A stretch of 64,000 nucleotides of DNA from Chrysoperla carnea (Eukaryota > Arthropoda > Insecta > Neuroptera > Chrysopidae): positions 10,368,935 through 10,432,934 of the forward strand of contig NC_058338.1 in the NCBI RefSeq assembly GCF_905475395.1. The letters are read 5' to 3'. Positions 1 through 10,196 of this stretch are shown in pieces; within the stretch, counting starts at the first letter, position 1, and every line of letters begins with the position of its first letter. The position numbers were made by a program, and so were the translations under genes. The notes under the pieces were generated by a model. The model was not told the origin of the DNA, made no database searches, and saw only the letters and a list, made by a program, of their open reading frames with translations.

Positions 1-2
1 AA

Positions 3-1775
3 GACAAATCAGTATGGATTGCAGCAAAAAATGAGAATTCAGCTATGATGAAAGCTGTTAAAATATTAGGAACTAATAATATTCGAATTGTTCAAGACGA
101 AGACGTCTTGGATACATGGTTTTCATCAGGTTTAATGCCATTTTCCGTATTTGGATGGCCAAAACAGACGAGTGATTTGAAAGAATATTATCCGTTAAGT
201 ATGATTGAAACGGGACATGACATTTTATTTTTTTGGGTAGCACGTATGGTGATGTTGGGTACAGAGTTAACTGGACAGTTGCCTTTTACTAAGATATTAC
301 TGCATGGTATTATTTGTGATGCAGATGGTCGTAAGATGTCTAAAAGCTTAGGGAATGTTATTTCACCAGATGATATTATTCATGGCATTTCTTTAAAGGA
401 GTTAAATGGTCAAGTTAGAAAGAATTATCAATCTGGTCTTTTATCTGAAGCTGAATTTAAAAAGGCAACGGATGGACAAGCGAAAATGTTTCCAAATGGT
501 ATACCAGCGGGTGGAGCTGATGCATTGCGATTCACATTATGTTCACATAATATTAAAAGTCATTTCATCAATTTTAATGTAGCCGAATGCAATACAAATA
601 GATTATTTTGTAATAAAATTTGGCAAGCAACAAAATATACGCGAAATGCAATAGATTGTATACAACAATATTATAAGAATATACCATCACCACTTGTAGA
701 AAAAATTCTCACGAAACAAACAAGAACAAGAGTAGCAGCTGATTATAACTCTGAACCAATAATAGAAATATACGATAAATATACCAGCACCGTTTATGGT
801 AGTCAAAGTATATCGTTAATGGATCGATGGATTATGAGCCGACTAACATATCTGGTTGAAATCGTCAATAAAGCTCTAGAAGATGCTGAACTTCATGTTG
901 CCACCGGCGCTTTAAAGACTTTCTTTTATACAGAATTTTGTGATATATATCTGGAGTGTACAAAGCCTGGTTTAAAGATACTCAAAGAACAAGAAATTGC
1001 AAAAGAATCATTGAATATCGAAGAAGAAAAAGAAAATAATGATAAAATTCTTATAGCTTATGGCCATTGCGTTACACTGTCTACATGCCTTGAGGTTGGG
1101 TTACGCTGCCTAGCACCATTCATGCCGTATATGAGCGAACATTTATACCCTCAAATATTATTAGATGCTACATCACCACTAGTTACCAACATTAATGACG
1201 CTAACTTTCCAGTTTTTAAACAATACAAACAATGGCGTAATATCGAATTAGAGAAAGATGTGAATACCCTAATGGAATTGGTAATTGCAATACGTCGAAT
1301 GAAAAGTATTAACATTGAAATTATGACAACACCAACGCCACCAGAAACTTCTATGAACAAGAAACAAAATCAAGAAAAATATTTAGTTTACATCGAAACA
1401 TTGAATCCATTATACAAACAATATTTAAATATAATTGAAACATTAGTTGGTTTAAAATGTGAAATTGTTGATTCAATTTCCTCAATCAATAATAATCAAT
1501 CACATATTGATAATAATATAAGGATTATATCGGATACAGTTGGATCAAATTGTACAATATATTCATTTACAACAAATAAAGAGGAGACAAATGATTTAAC
1601 GTCGAAGAAAGAAATCAAATTGAAGAAGGAACTAGAAAAATTACTTATGGTCACGACACAGGAAGGATACATTTTAAAAGCATCACAGAATGTGAAAGAT
1701 GCACATCGTGAAAAAATTAACAAATTAACGGAAGAATTAAAGAAAATACAAATATTAAAAAAACAATCGATGTAG
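3..1775 (+). CDS. VARS2: Valyl-tRNA synthetase, mitochondrial type, C-terminal part (5' cut by window edge)
   Basis: Charges tRNA-Val with valine (class Ia synthetase). The frame is open from base 3, before the first ATG at 45, so the gene begins outside the window and the HIGH motif and most of the editing domain are missing. Visible in order are the DTWFSSGL segment, GHDILFFWVARM, the catalytic loop KMSKS (bases 333-347), the DALRF segment leading into the helical anticodon-binding domain, and a basic C-terminal coiled-coil arm (last 50 residues or so) typical of ValRS. The string DALRFTLCSH and the following NRLFCNKIW resemble mitochondrial ValRS more than the cytosolic enzyme; this is from memory of the family and is moderately sure. 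No intron interrupts the 1.77 kb seen. The stop is TAG at 1773-1775. Confidence 0.93.
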   Translation, partial: DKSVWIAAKNENSAMMKAVKILGTNNIRIVQDEDVLDTWFSSGLMPFSVFGWPKQTSDLKEYYPLSMIETGHDILFFWVARMVMLGTELTGQLPFTKILLHGIICDADGRKMSKSLGNVISPDDIIHGISLKELNGQVRKNYQSGLLSEAEFKKATDGQAKMFPNGIPAGGADALRFTLCSHNIKSHFINFNVAECNTNRLFCNKIWQATKYTRNAIDCIQQYYKNIPSPLVEKILTKQTRTRVAADYNSEPIIEIYDKYTSTVYGSQSISLMDRWIMSRLTYLVEIVNKALEDAELHVATGALKTFFYTEFCDIYLECTKPGLKILKEQEIAKESLNIEEEKENNDKILIAYGHCVTLSTCLEVGLRCLAPFMPYMSEHLYPQILLDATSPLVTNINDANFPVFKQYKQWRNIELEKDVNTLMELVIAIRRMKSINIEIMTTPTPPETSMNKKQNQEKYLVYIETLNPLYKQYLNIIETLVGLKCEIVDSISSINNNQSHIDNNIRIISDTVGSNCTIYSFTTNKEETNDLTSKKEIKLKKELEKLLMVTTQEGYILKASQNVKDAHREKINKLTEELKKIQILKKQSM

Positions 1776-2160
1776 AATTTTGATTTGAATATTTAAAATA
1801 TTTTCAATTAAATTTCGACTACCATGTAGTTATGTCAATATAAATTAGCCAATCGTAATTACGCTTATGGGCGATTCCATGAAAAAGTTTAGAAGTATAC
1901 CATGTTTGAAATATTTTTTCCTCGTAAATGTTAAGCTTAAGTTAAAATTTCGTTTTTTGTGTTTATAAAGTTAAAAGTTCAATTATTTTAAATTTTGTTA
2001 GTGAGTTTAATTCTTATTAATTGTACTCAAAATAGCATTTTAGTACATTTTTATACCTTTAAAATAATTTTGAAGTTCCTATCTTGTGTCCTGTATTATT
2101 AATTTCTAAAGTTTAAAAAAAAAGAACTCAAAATACAACTATTATTCAAACCAAAGTGGC
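1776..2160. other. Downstream flank of the synthetase gene
   Basis: AT-rich sequence that must contain the synthetase 3' UTR. I see no strong AATAAA close to the stop. An ATTAAA variant lies near 1808 and an AATAAA only near 2213. No other gene is visible. Confidence 0.4.
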
Positions 2161-2161
2161 G

Positions 2162-2590
2162 GTAGTGTCAGTCACGTTTTGTTCTGTAGTGTCAGCCACG
2201 ATTTATATTCCTAATAAATTTGACTCTAATATACTTAGGCTCTTTATTTTACCATTTTCCAAATTTCCAAACAAATTATGTTCTATGTAATTTGGCCCCA
2301 GATTATTTTTAAAATAAGAAATACTGCATAAAGGAAGATATTCAAAGTTTAAAAATATTCCCGAAAGCGACTTTCTTTTGCATGTAGTGTCAGTCACATT
2401 TGCATTTTGTTAAATAAATCATATATCATAAGAGACAAGTTCTATGAGCACATTTTTTACTACAGAGGAATAATTGTAGAATCAACCATAAATCTATACT
2501 TAATTAAACTACAACCACTAATATAATAGCATTCATAATATGACGCAATATAAAACGTATTTTGGGTCAAATGTAGTGTCAGTTCCATAT
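2162..2590. repeat. Irregular repeats of a GTAGTGTCAG motif
   Basis: The motif GTAGTGTCAGTCAC or a close variant occurs at 2162, 2186, 2384 and 2573 in direct orientation. An inverted form (GGACACTACAC) lies near 3064. The spacing is irregular, so this is not a simple satellite. It may mark an old transposable element spanning about 2.15-3.08 kb. I do not recognise the family. Confidence 0.5.
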
Positions 2591-2768
2591 GGAATCACCC
2601 TTATAGTTTAAAAGACCATTTCACTCATTTTAAAAAAAAAACTATTTTATCTTAAGTATATTTCTGATAGATCTTCTCACGACAGTATTATCTTGTGGCT
2701 GACGTCTGAAAACCTACTACTATATGTTTTTTAGCATTATTTATGTAATATTACAGCTAAGTTTTGAA

Positions 2769-2852
2769 GTATAGCTAGCTCAGTCAGTAGAGGTGTGGAA
2801 AAGTAATTGTTATTTTGGTGATTACTTAGTTCGAATCCAGTAGCAGTCTCGA
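2769..2852 (+). repeat. tRNA-like sequence (SINE head or decayed tRNA)
   Basis: A Pol III box A-like stretch (TAGCTCAGTCAGTAGAG) is followed about 36 bases later by a box B-like stretch (GTTCGAATCC). The spacing is longer than in an ordinary tRNA and no 7-bp acceptor stem can be drawn, so a functional tRNA is unlikely. A tRNA-derived SINE head inside the element with GTAGTGTCAG repeats is the better guess. Confidence 0.45.
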
Positions 2853-3377
2853 TTTAGAAAAAAAATTTACTATCATAACTCTATTGGATTTAACGTAACT
2901 CTATTAGATTTTTTTGTTTATTTCATTTTTGTTGTCTTGAACATTTCTTATTTTAGTTTTTGATAACTCTGAATTGTTGTAATTACGAGTTGGTTGGGTT
3001 GGATTTGTCGACTATAAAGGAGTTGGTTGGGTTCTGAAGTTTTTAGCCCTTGCGGTCAAAAATGGGACACTACACTTACAGAAAACGGATATATTTAATT
3101 AATATTAAATTTAAAATAAAATAAAATTATATTAAATTTTAATTTAATAACATTTGATTAAATCACAGTTGGTATATTTTGTTGGCAGCCACAAGATGAA
3201 CGGGAACACTATTACAATATCTATGACGAGAACGCTCATTATTTCTGACGTCTGTGAATTTAAAAGAGTTTTGCTGTGGCTAACGTAAAACTCGTATTCT
3301 ATTATTAAAAATAGAATTGATTCTTGAACCTTGGATAATATATAAGTTTTAGTGACAATAATAAATATTTCAAAAAA

Positions 3378-4361
3378 ATGGCAAATAGTTCATTTGTTGA
3401 TGAAAATCTTCATTTGCTTATCAAAGAAGAAAATATTAAAGTTGAAAATGAAACATTAGATGACGTTGTTACAATAGAACATGTACTCATTAAAAATGAA
3501 ATACCAGAAGAAGACAGCAATGAATTTGATAGTTTAGAAAGTGTAAAACATGAATCATCTGTTCATGAAAATGATCAACAATTGTGTACAATTAATTACG
3601 AAAATATTAAACTAGAAAAAGAATTACAAACAGTCGAACTAATTATTAAAGATGAAATATTAGATGAAACTGTTTTAGAAGTAAAATCATTTTCGTGTGA
3701 TATTTGTAATAAAACATTTAGCCATCAAAGGAATTTAAAGAAACACAAACGGATTCATAGCGGAGAAAAATCATATTCATGTGATATTTGTAATAAACGG
3801 TTTATACAGAAAAGTCATCTAGTTCAGCATAAACGGATTCATAGCGGAGAAAAACCATTTTCATGTGATATTTGTATTAAAACATTTACTCAACAAAGTT
3901 CTTTAGTGAAACATAAACTAATACATGGTGGTGAAAAACAATTTTCATGTGATATTTGTAAGAAAACATTTGGCCATCAAGGTAATTTAAATAAACATAA
4001 ATTGATCCATAGTGGAGAAAAATCATTTTCATGTGATTTTTGTAATAAATCATTTACGTATCAACATCATTTAGTTCAACATAAACGTATCCATAGTGGT
4101 GAAAAACCATTTTCATGTGACATTTGTAATAAATCATTTACTCAACAGAGTCCGTTAGTGAAGCATAAACGGATTCATAGTGGAGAAAAACAATATTTAT
4201 GTGATGTGTGTAATAAACGATTTACTTATCGACATAATTTAGTTACACATAAGCGGATTCATAGTGGGGAAAAACCATTTTTATGTGATATTTGTAATAA
4301 AACATTCAATCAGCAAAGTAATTTAGCTAAACATAGACGTATTCATAATGGAGAAAAGTAA
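3378..4361 (+). CDS. C2H2 zinc-finger protein, eight fingers, SUMO-motif-rich acidic N-terminus
   Basis: A 327-residue probable nuclear DNA-binding regulator in one exon. Residues 1-103 are acidic and low in complexity, with six psi-K-x-E motifs at K16, K21, K39, K57, K78 and K91. Residues 104-327 are eight contiguous C2H2 fingers joined by HSGEK-type linkers, each 28 residues. Predicted contact residues (-1, 2, 3, 6) by finger are HRNK, QSHQ, QSSK, HGNK, YHHQ, QSPK, YHNT and QSNK. Finger 3 ends with a variant GGEK linker and finger 8 with NGEK. The ATG at 3378 has an A-rich insect-like context, and a TATATAAG box lies at 3339-3346, rather close to the start. No ZAD or BTB domain is present. 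It belongs to the large fast-evolving insect finger families, so an orthologue name cannot be given. The TAA stop is followed in frame by the start of another finger, so the array was once longer. Confidence 0.9.
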   Translation: MANSSFVDENLHLLIKEENIKVENETLDDVVTIEHVLIKNEIPEEDSNEFDSLESVKHESSVHENDQQLCTINYENIKLEKELQTVELIIKDEILDETVLEVKSFSCDICNKTFSHQRNLKKHKRIHSGEKSYSCDICNKRFIQKSHLVQHKRIHSGEKPFSCDICIKTFTQQSSLVKHKLIHGGEKQFSCDICKKTFGHQGNLNKHKLIHSGEKSFSCDFCNKSFTYQHHLVQHKRIHSGEKPFSCDICNKSFTQQSPLVKHKRIHSGEKQYLCDVCNKRFTYRHNLVTHKRIHSGEKPFLCDICNKTFNQQSNLAKHRRIHNGEK

Positions 4362-4406
4362 TTTCCATGTGATATTTGTAATCAGGCGAGCGAAGCAAGC
4401 CTCTAC
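4362..4406 (+). pseudogene. Remnant of a ninth zinc finger behind the stop codon
   Basis: Directly after the TAA, in the same frame, the bases read FPCDICNQ and then unrelated codons to a TAG at about 4404. All upstream fingers have Gln, Ser or Pro at the linker position of the TAA, and CAA to TAA is a one-base change. The finger loses its homology at about 4383, where a GC-richer stretch begins, probably the end of an inserted element. Confidence 0.7.
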
Positions 4407-4504
4407 TAGGTTAAAATGTAACTTTTTGGTGGTAAACTTTACAAAAAAAAAACAACAAACAAACAAAAGATTTAGACATGAAATGAAATGTTGTAGTTCC
4501 ATAT

Positions 4505-5575
4505 TTATGTTTTACTTAAACGTTTTCTTCCCTTTGCTTTTTTTCCTTCAAACTTTCCCGTCAAACATATCATCTCGAAACCATTCTTTCTGATTATGTG
4601 ACCTACGAATGATAATTGCCTGCGAAGAACCTTTTCATTTGTCACATAATCATTCCATTTTATTTTAAAAATTCTTCTCCAACACCAAACTTTTGATTCA
4701 GTAGATTTTTTTAAGTTTTTGTTAATAGTCCAGCTTTCACAACCGTATGCCAAAGTTGATCACACACATGTTTTCAACACTAACTGTTTTGTTTGGATTT
4801 TAATGTTTTTATTGCATAGAATTTTCTTGAGCTTGTTGAAATTAACTTTGGCTATTGAAATTCGTCTCTTTATTTCGTTATTGAATCTTCCGTCGTTTGA
4901 TATCAAGGCACCTAACTTTGGCTATTGAAATTCGTCTCTTTATTTCGTTATTGAATCTTCCGTCGTTTGATATCAAGGCACCTAACTTTGGCTATTGAAA
5001 TTCGTCTCTTTATTTCGTTATTGAATCTTCTGTCGTTTGATATCACGGCACCTAACTTTGCCTATTGAAATTCGTCTCTTTATTTCGTTATTGAATCTTC
5101 CGTCGTTTGATATCAGGGCACCTAACTTTGGCTATTGAAATTCGTCTTTTTATTTCGTTATTGAATCTTCCGTCGTTTGATATCAGGGCACCTAACTTTG
5201 GCTATTGAAATTCGTCTCTTTATTTCGTTATTGAATCTTCCGTCGTTTGATATCAGGGCACCTTACTTTGGCTATTTAAATTCGTCTCTTTATTTCGTTA
5301 TTGAATCTTCCGTCGTTTAATATCAGGGCACCTAACTTTGGCTATTGAAATTCGTCTCTTTATTTCGTTATTGAATCTTCCGTCGTTTGATATCAGGGCA
5401 CCTAACTTTGGCTATTGAAATTCGTCTCTTTATTTCGTTATTGAATCTTCCGTCGTTTGATATCAGGGCTGTGTTGTCATCTTTGGTTTTAATATAACCA
5501 TTCCTAAGGTTTTCTTTGGATTTATATTCATATCTAATGCTTTGCTAAGTTCATTTACCTTATTACTTATTGTTG
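4505..5575 (-). mobile_element. Non-LTR retrotransposon (LINE) fragment, C-terminal part of the reverse-transcriptase ORF
   Basis: Read on the minus strand, 5575 to about 5470 encodes a stretch like NINPKKT of the RT thumb. After the tandem array, 4860-4505 encodes RRISIAKVNF, then AYGCESWT and CWRRIFKI, and ends with the basic GKFEGKKAKGR tail before a TAA. These strings are typical of the C-terminal segment of insect LINE ORF2 (often annotated as endonuclease-reverse transcriptase or craniofacial-development-protein-2-like). A TGA replaces an expected Trp just before AYGCESW, and part of the ORF is missing beside the array, so it is dead. Its 3' end points at the broken ninth finger of the neighbouring gene. 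Confidence 0.82.
4844..5469. repeat. 70-bp tandem repeat (about nine copies) derived from the LINE ORF
   Basis: The landmark TTCGTCTCTT recurs at 4861, 4931, 5001, 5071, 5141 (one variant), 5211, 5281, 5351 and 5421, exactly 70 bp apart, with only scattered substitutions (for example at 5031, 5146, 5265 and 5320). On the minus strand the unit encodes the RT segment ISNDGRFNNEIKRRISIAKV. Because 70 is not a multiple of three, the frame shifts with each copy. Confidence 0.95.
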
Positions 5576-5579
5576 TTGT

Positions 5580-8505
5580 TTACTTATAATTATGCATACG
5601 ATATTTACACCATGGTCTATTCGATTATTTTTGATGTTTGGGAGTTTGTCGATCATTTAAATAAATAAATGGCTCCAAAAGTAGGCATATTTAACATTGG
5701 TCTTATGGGAAAACGATAAGGATATTTAATAGAAATTGGGACAATTTTTTTTTTTACAAATATAATGATTTATTAATAATATTTTAATTGTAATTGCATA
5801 CATCAATAATTAATTAATAATACATTTATAAAATTATAAATAAAAGTCTATAATAATAAAATTTATTTGATTTCGTTTTTTTTTTATGTTTCTTTAAAAT
5901 CTCTTATTAAACTTTGTTGATTTAAAAATATATAGACGGCAGTACACGCTTTTAAATACTAAATTACATGAGATACTTTTAGGATTTTACTCAATTTCAT
6001 ACGATACTTGTTGATTGCCACGATATATTACGTGTGTTACTTCAACTTCCCGTTTTTCATGAACAGGCAAGCAGGATATATTAAAAAGGGGACTTAAAAC
6101 TGATTATGTATTTATTATTTTCCTGTGATATATAAAAAGAGTTTAAGTCTTTTTTTTTAGAAAATAGCACCACAGAAACATTCGATTAGGTCATGAATAT
6201 TTTAATAAAGAATCGAAAAATGGCTCGTACAATTACAGCCAACCAAACTTACGATACAATAATATATCGTGATCTTCTCTAAAGTCATTTAAATCAAAGG
6301 TTAAAAATATCTAGAACAGCCAATTTTATTAAAAAAAAAAGATACTTTTTTACTCCTGCAGGACAAGTACTCTCTTCCTGCCTCTGTTTCCCGTTCGATA
6401 AATGATAGTCGATTTTTGATCGCCAATTAAATACTTGCGCATACCCAAAGGTACAATAGGTTTTTAGGAGTTTTACAAAGCAAATTTTTACTCATTTATT
6501 TCTTAAACCGATTTTAATTCAAAGAAAAATGAATGGATTAATTATTTAATAATAGACTTGGCTTTGGCTATACTTTGATTGAAATGACTAGAGGTCGTTT
6601 ATACTTCGTAAAAGTGATCTCATATAAAATAGTTAATTATATAATATTATTCTAATAAAATCAATATATTAATTACTTATAAATTAAAAAAAATATTAAG
6701 CTTTAAATATAAATATATATATATTTATAAAATGAATATTTTATTAAAACGATTTTCATAAAAAAATCAATAACTTTTATATTGCAAATGGCGGCCATTT
6801 AATTAAAAATGATTTTTTTTGTTGAATTTTGTACGTGAGAAAATGAAAAGTTTTTTTTTGTTAAGCAATGGCGAAATTATCGTTTAGTTATGCGTTTAAG
6901 GCAAATTTACGTCGTTTTTGCTGCCACTTCCGTCCAGTCGTTTAAGCTGTAACAGAAAATTAGGAAAATTAATATTTTTAATAATTGATTTTTACGTCCT
7001 TGATGTCAATCATGATAATTTTTGTACACTGTAGGGGAAATAAAAAACAAAAAACATATATGATCCAAGAATCTACTTAGTGTCAAGTCTTTTCAATTCA
7101 ACTCTCGTAACTTTTACAGTAAAAGTGGCACCTAAATATGGTAAAATTTTCATTTTGAAGTTATACTCCTTTAGACGCGTTGACATTGTGAATGCTGACA
7201 GTGAATTTTTATGATGCGCGCGCATAGGATGACGCAAAAACTACATATTGAAGTTAGTTACAATTTTTTATTACCATGAAGTTAGTTGATAAAAGAAATG
7301 TCAGTCGCAATAGACAAGGATAGATAGATGACAGATTAGGTGTCATCTAGAAAGATATACAAAGAAATCCTCAATGAATGTAGCTTTTATTGAAGGAAAA
7401 AAAACCATGAATATTCTCTATTAAGTAACATAAATAAAACAGCTTATAATTTGTATGGGCTTACACTTCGTTTGGTCCTAGAGAAACTGAGAAAATAATA
7501 TGCTTTTAACATTCTTAAAGACTTGGTAAATTGAGTAAATATTCAATTTAAAAGATTTACCTAACATCTCCATTTAGCACTTTAAAATGGCTCACGATTT
7601 CAGATTTCAACTTAGATTCAAGATCGTTACGAGTGTTAAAAAAGAAAGACCTAACTACAGATGTTGATTCCATATAAAACATTTTTGGATATTTAGCAAT
7701 GTAGCATGCAATTTTTCAGGATAATTTCAATTAAAACATTTTTCAGTTAACACAATTATTGAGGATGCGGTTTTTAACATAGTAAGATTTGATCGAACAC
7801 AAATTTTCGTATTATTTAGTTCGAAAACATCGACGGATTGATTTGAAATTGATGACATTCATGCGATTTTATAGGATTATATTGATGAAACTTAAAATAA
7901 CATGCTTGAAAAAACCGAGAGGTGGATTTAATTGATTTTAAAAATTTTGTGTTAAGAGCCAATTTTTTAGGTTACAGGATAAAAAAAAAGCCATATTGTT
8001 ATTAATCCAATCAGTAAATTATTATCAAACCCTCAAATCGTTTTGAAATCACTTACAATTTTACAACCTCTCAGCCAATTAGATATTATAGTTGATGGAA
8101 AAACTTTTCATGGCTCATCAATATATTTTAACCGCTGTAATTGAAAGTAAGTTTTTTGAGCTAAGAATTTTGTTTGGAAAATTTTTTTTATTTCATAGTG
8201 TAAATTGTATTAGTTTTGTGGACGTATTTTTTTCTGCGAAAATAAATCGTTAGACTTGCTTATTTGAACTTACATTTAGGTCCGTTGATGAATTCCAAAT
8301 TTTTTTAGGCTGCATGCGTTATAGTAAGTTGCATTTAATTAAATTTAAAATTAACGACTAAATTATATAATAGATTTTATGGCACTAATACTACATTTTA
8401 AAAGAAAAGTTTCATATCTTTGGCCCCTCTAATAAACTTATTTAATATTTGGAATTTCATTGGTATAGTCTTATGACGTAACAACCAGAATTCTTAATGT
8501 ATATA
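5580..8505. other. Gene-free AT-rich stretch
   Basis: No coding signal. At 5655-5720 a fragment matches 40665-40725 (shared GCATATTTAACATTGGTCT), so it is an old repeat piece. An 8-bp perfect hairpin (AGATGACA, 7-base loop) lies at 7326-7348. The rest holds homopolymer runs and short AT palindromes only. Confidence 0.5.
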
Positions 8506-9306
8506 TGTCGCGGATAGATTGCCGAATCAACTGTTTTACATAACCATAAGTTTTATAACGAACAGTTCCATTATTCAAAACAGCTGAAAGACTTAAAACG
8601 GTTTTTCATAATAACTGAACTTTAACACGCAAAATTACATAAACGTGCTGCATTTATCCATGCAGCGAGTCAACGATTGGAGGTTATGTAACGCATTTAA
8701 ATCTATATTAGGTTAAATTAAAGGTTATGAATAACAACATAAAATGAAATGTCAGATAAAAATTTAGTCAAAATTAATGAGTAATATGAGTAAATACGAG
8801 TAATATGAGTAAAAATGAAAACAGTGACTTAAACGAAAGCAGTGAATTCAAAGAAAATTTTAATAAAAAGTTATCAGACTTTTTGGAAAGTCAGTGCGAG
8901 AACTTAAAAAAGCCATAGTTCAAGCAATCAGTTTTATTTTTATTTTATTATAATTTTTAAAAATTATTTTGTATCCTAAAAAATTATGTTTTCTATTGTC
9001 ATAAGCTGTTGATTAAATTTCGAGTTCAATATATTTGTTGCTTATAAACATGGATTATATATAGTTCAATAGATTTGTTACTAACATTAATTGTTAACCC
9101 TTTTTTTATCTCATCATGGTCGTCATACACCAAAATCTTATTGTGACTACAGGTAAGCCATTTTGCATTACGTTTAAACTTGGGTAGTAGTATAGTTTTG
9201 TTAAACTAGCGCAATTTGCGAATCCAGACGTTACTCAAACGGAATTGTTTTGTAAAACAATTAACGGTTCTGTAAAACAACTGATTCGGCAATCCGCCTG
9301 AGACAT
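8506..9306. mobile_element. MITE-like element with imperfect terminal inverted repeats
   Basis: The left end, beginning TGTCGCGGATAGATTGCC at 8506, and the reverse complement of the right end (finishing at about 9305), beginning TGTCTCAGGCGGATTGCC, match at 31 of 40 positions, with the core ATTGCCGAATCA intact. The interior has no transposase ORF. The length of 0.8 kb suggests a non-autonomous DNA transposon. I cannot define a target duplication. Confidence 0.65.
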
Positions 9307-9359
9307 TTACATAAAATTCCAACAGAGATTAGGATATAAAATATATACCAGTTGGAAAC

Positions 9360-9543
9360 CATCTCGTTAGCCATTTAAAATATATGAAGTAATGCGCGCT
9401 CTATCGTATGTGTACAATTTCAAGTGAATACAAGTAATACACGCAATACATTCCCTCTTTGTTTTATACATAAGAACGCTCATAAAAACTCTTTTTACTT
9501 CATATATTACTTCATTTACTTCATATAAATGGCTAACGAGATG
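9360..9543. mobile_element. Short foldback MITE
   Basis: The 17-bp sequence CATCTCGTTAGCCATTT at 9360-9376 is repeated perfectly in inverted orientation at 9527-9543. The subterminal bases (TATATGAAGTAAT versus a reversed, partly duplicated form) also pair. It is 184 bp long with no ORF of interest. Confidence 0.75.
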
Positions 9544-9547
9544 ATTG

Positions 9548-10196
9548 CCAAACTGTATGATCGATAAAGAATGTCGCATTATAGAATTTGGTTGTTACAT
9601 GTATATTAGTATAGTTTATTATTCATAATAATTTATAAATTATACAGTAGGAATTCGCTTATAGTGAAAATTCGTTTATTATGACATAATGGCCTTGTAT
9701 TTATAGTTTTATGAATTGTCCAGATTAGATTTTCGACGCAGTTATAAATCAGACTCACGTAAAACCGGTTTTTTAATTCTGGGCCTCGACTGAGACCAAA
9801 AAGTATACTTTAAGTGCAAATACATTTTTGTATTTAATTTATATTATAACAACAAAAATGTTGTCTTTGATTTCTTGTACATGGCTGAATGGTAAAAACA
9901 AGAAGGTTTCTTTTTGATATTTCGAAGTAGACTTGTACAAAGCCTATCAAAATCGCACTAAAAATACCCAAAAAATAAATATTTTTGAACTTTTTATTCA
10001 AAACTTTTAGAAAAAAAAAATGCTTTTTTGAATAGAAATTGAATCTTTTCCAGGAAATGTAATATCGGTTACTTTGATCATTTTATTTGATTAAAATGTG
10101 GTTTTAAACCTCTGGTCTGTATTTATTGTTGTTTGATTTCAAATATCATTTTGTGCTTGATGTCATTGTAAACGAACTTTACTATATGGAGTTTCA
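9548..10196. other. Aquaporin 3' flank
   Basis: AT-rich flank containing the aquaporin 3' UTR on the minus strand. Apart from possible polyadenylation signals I see nothing else. Confidence 0.4.
10122..10127 (-). promoter_or_regulatory. Candidate polyadenylation signal of the aquaporin gene
   Basis: AATAAA on the minus strand, about 70 bases past the stop codon at 10197-10199. A second one lies at 10082-10087. Either could serve. Confidence 0.5.
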
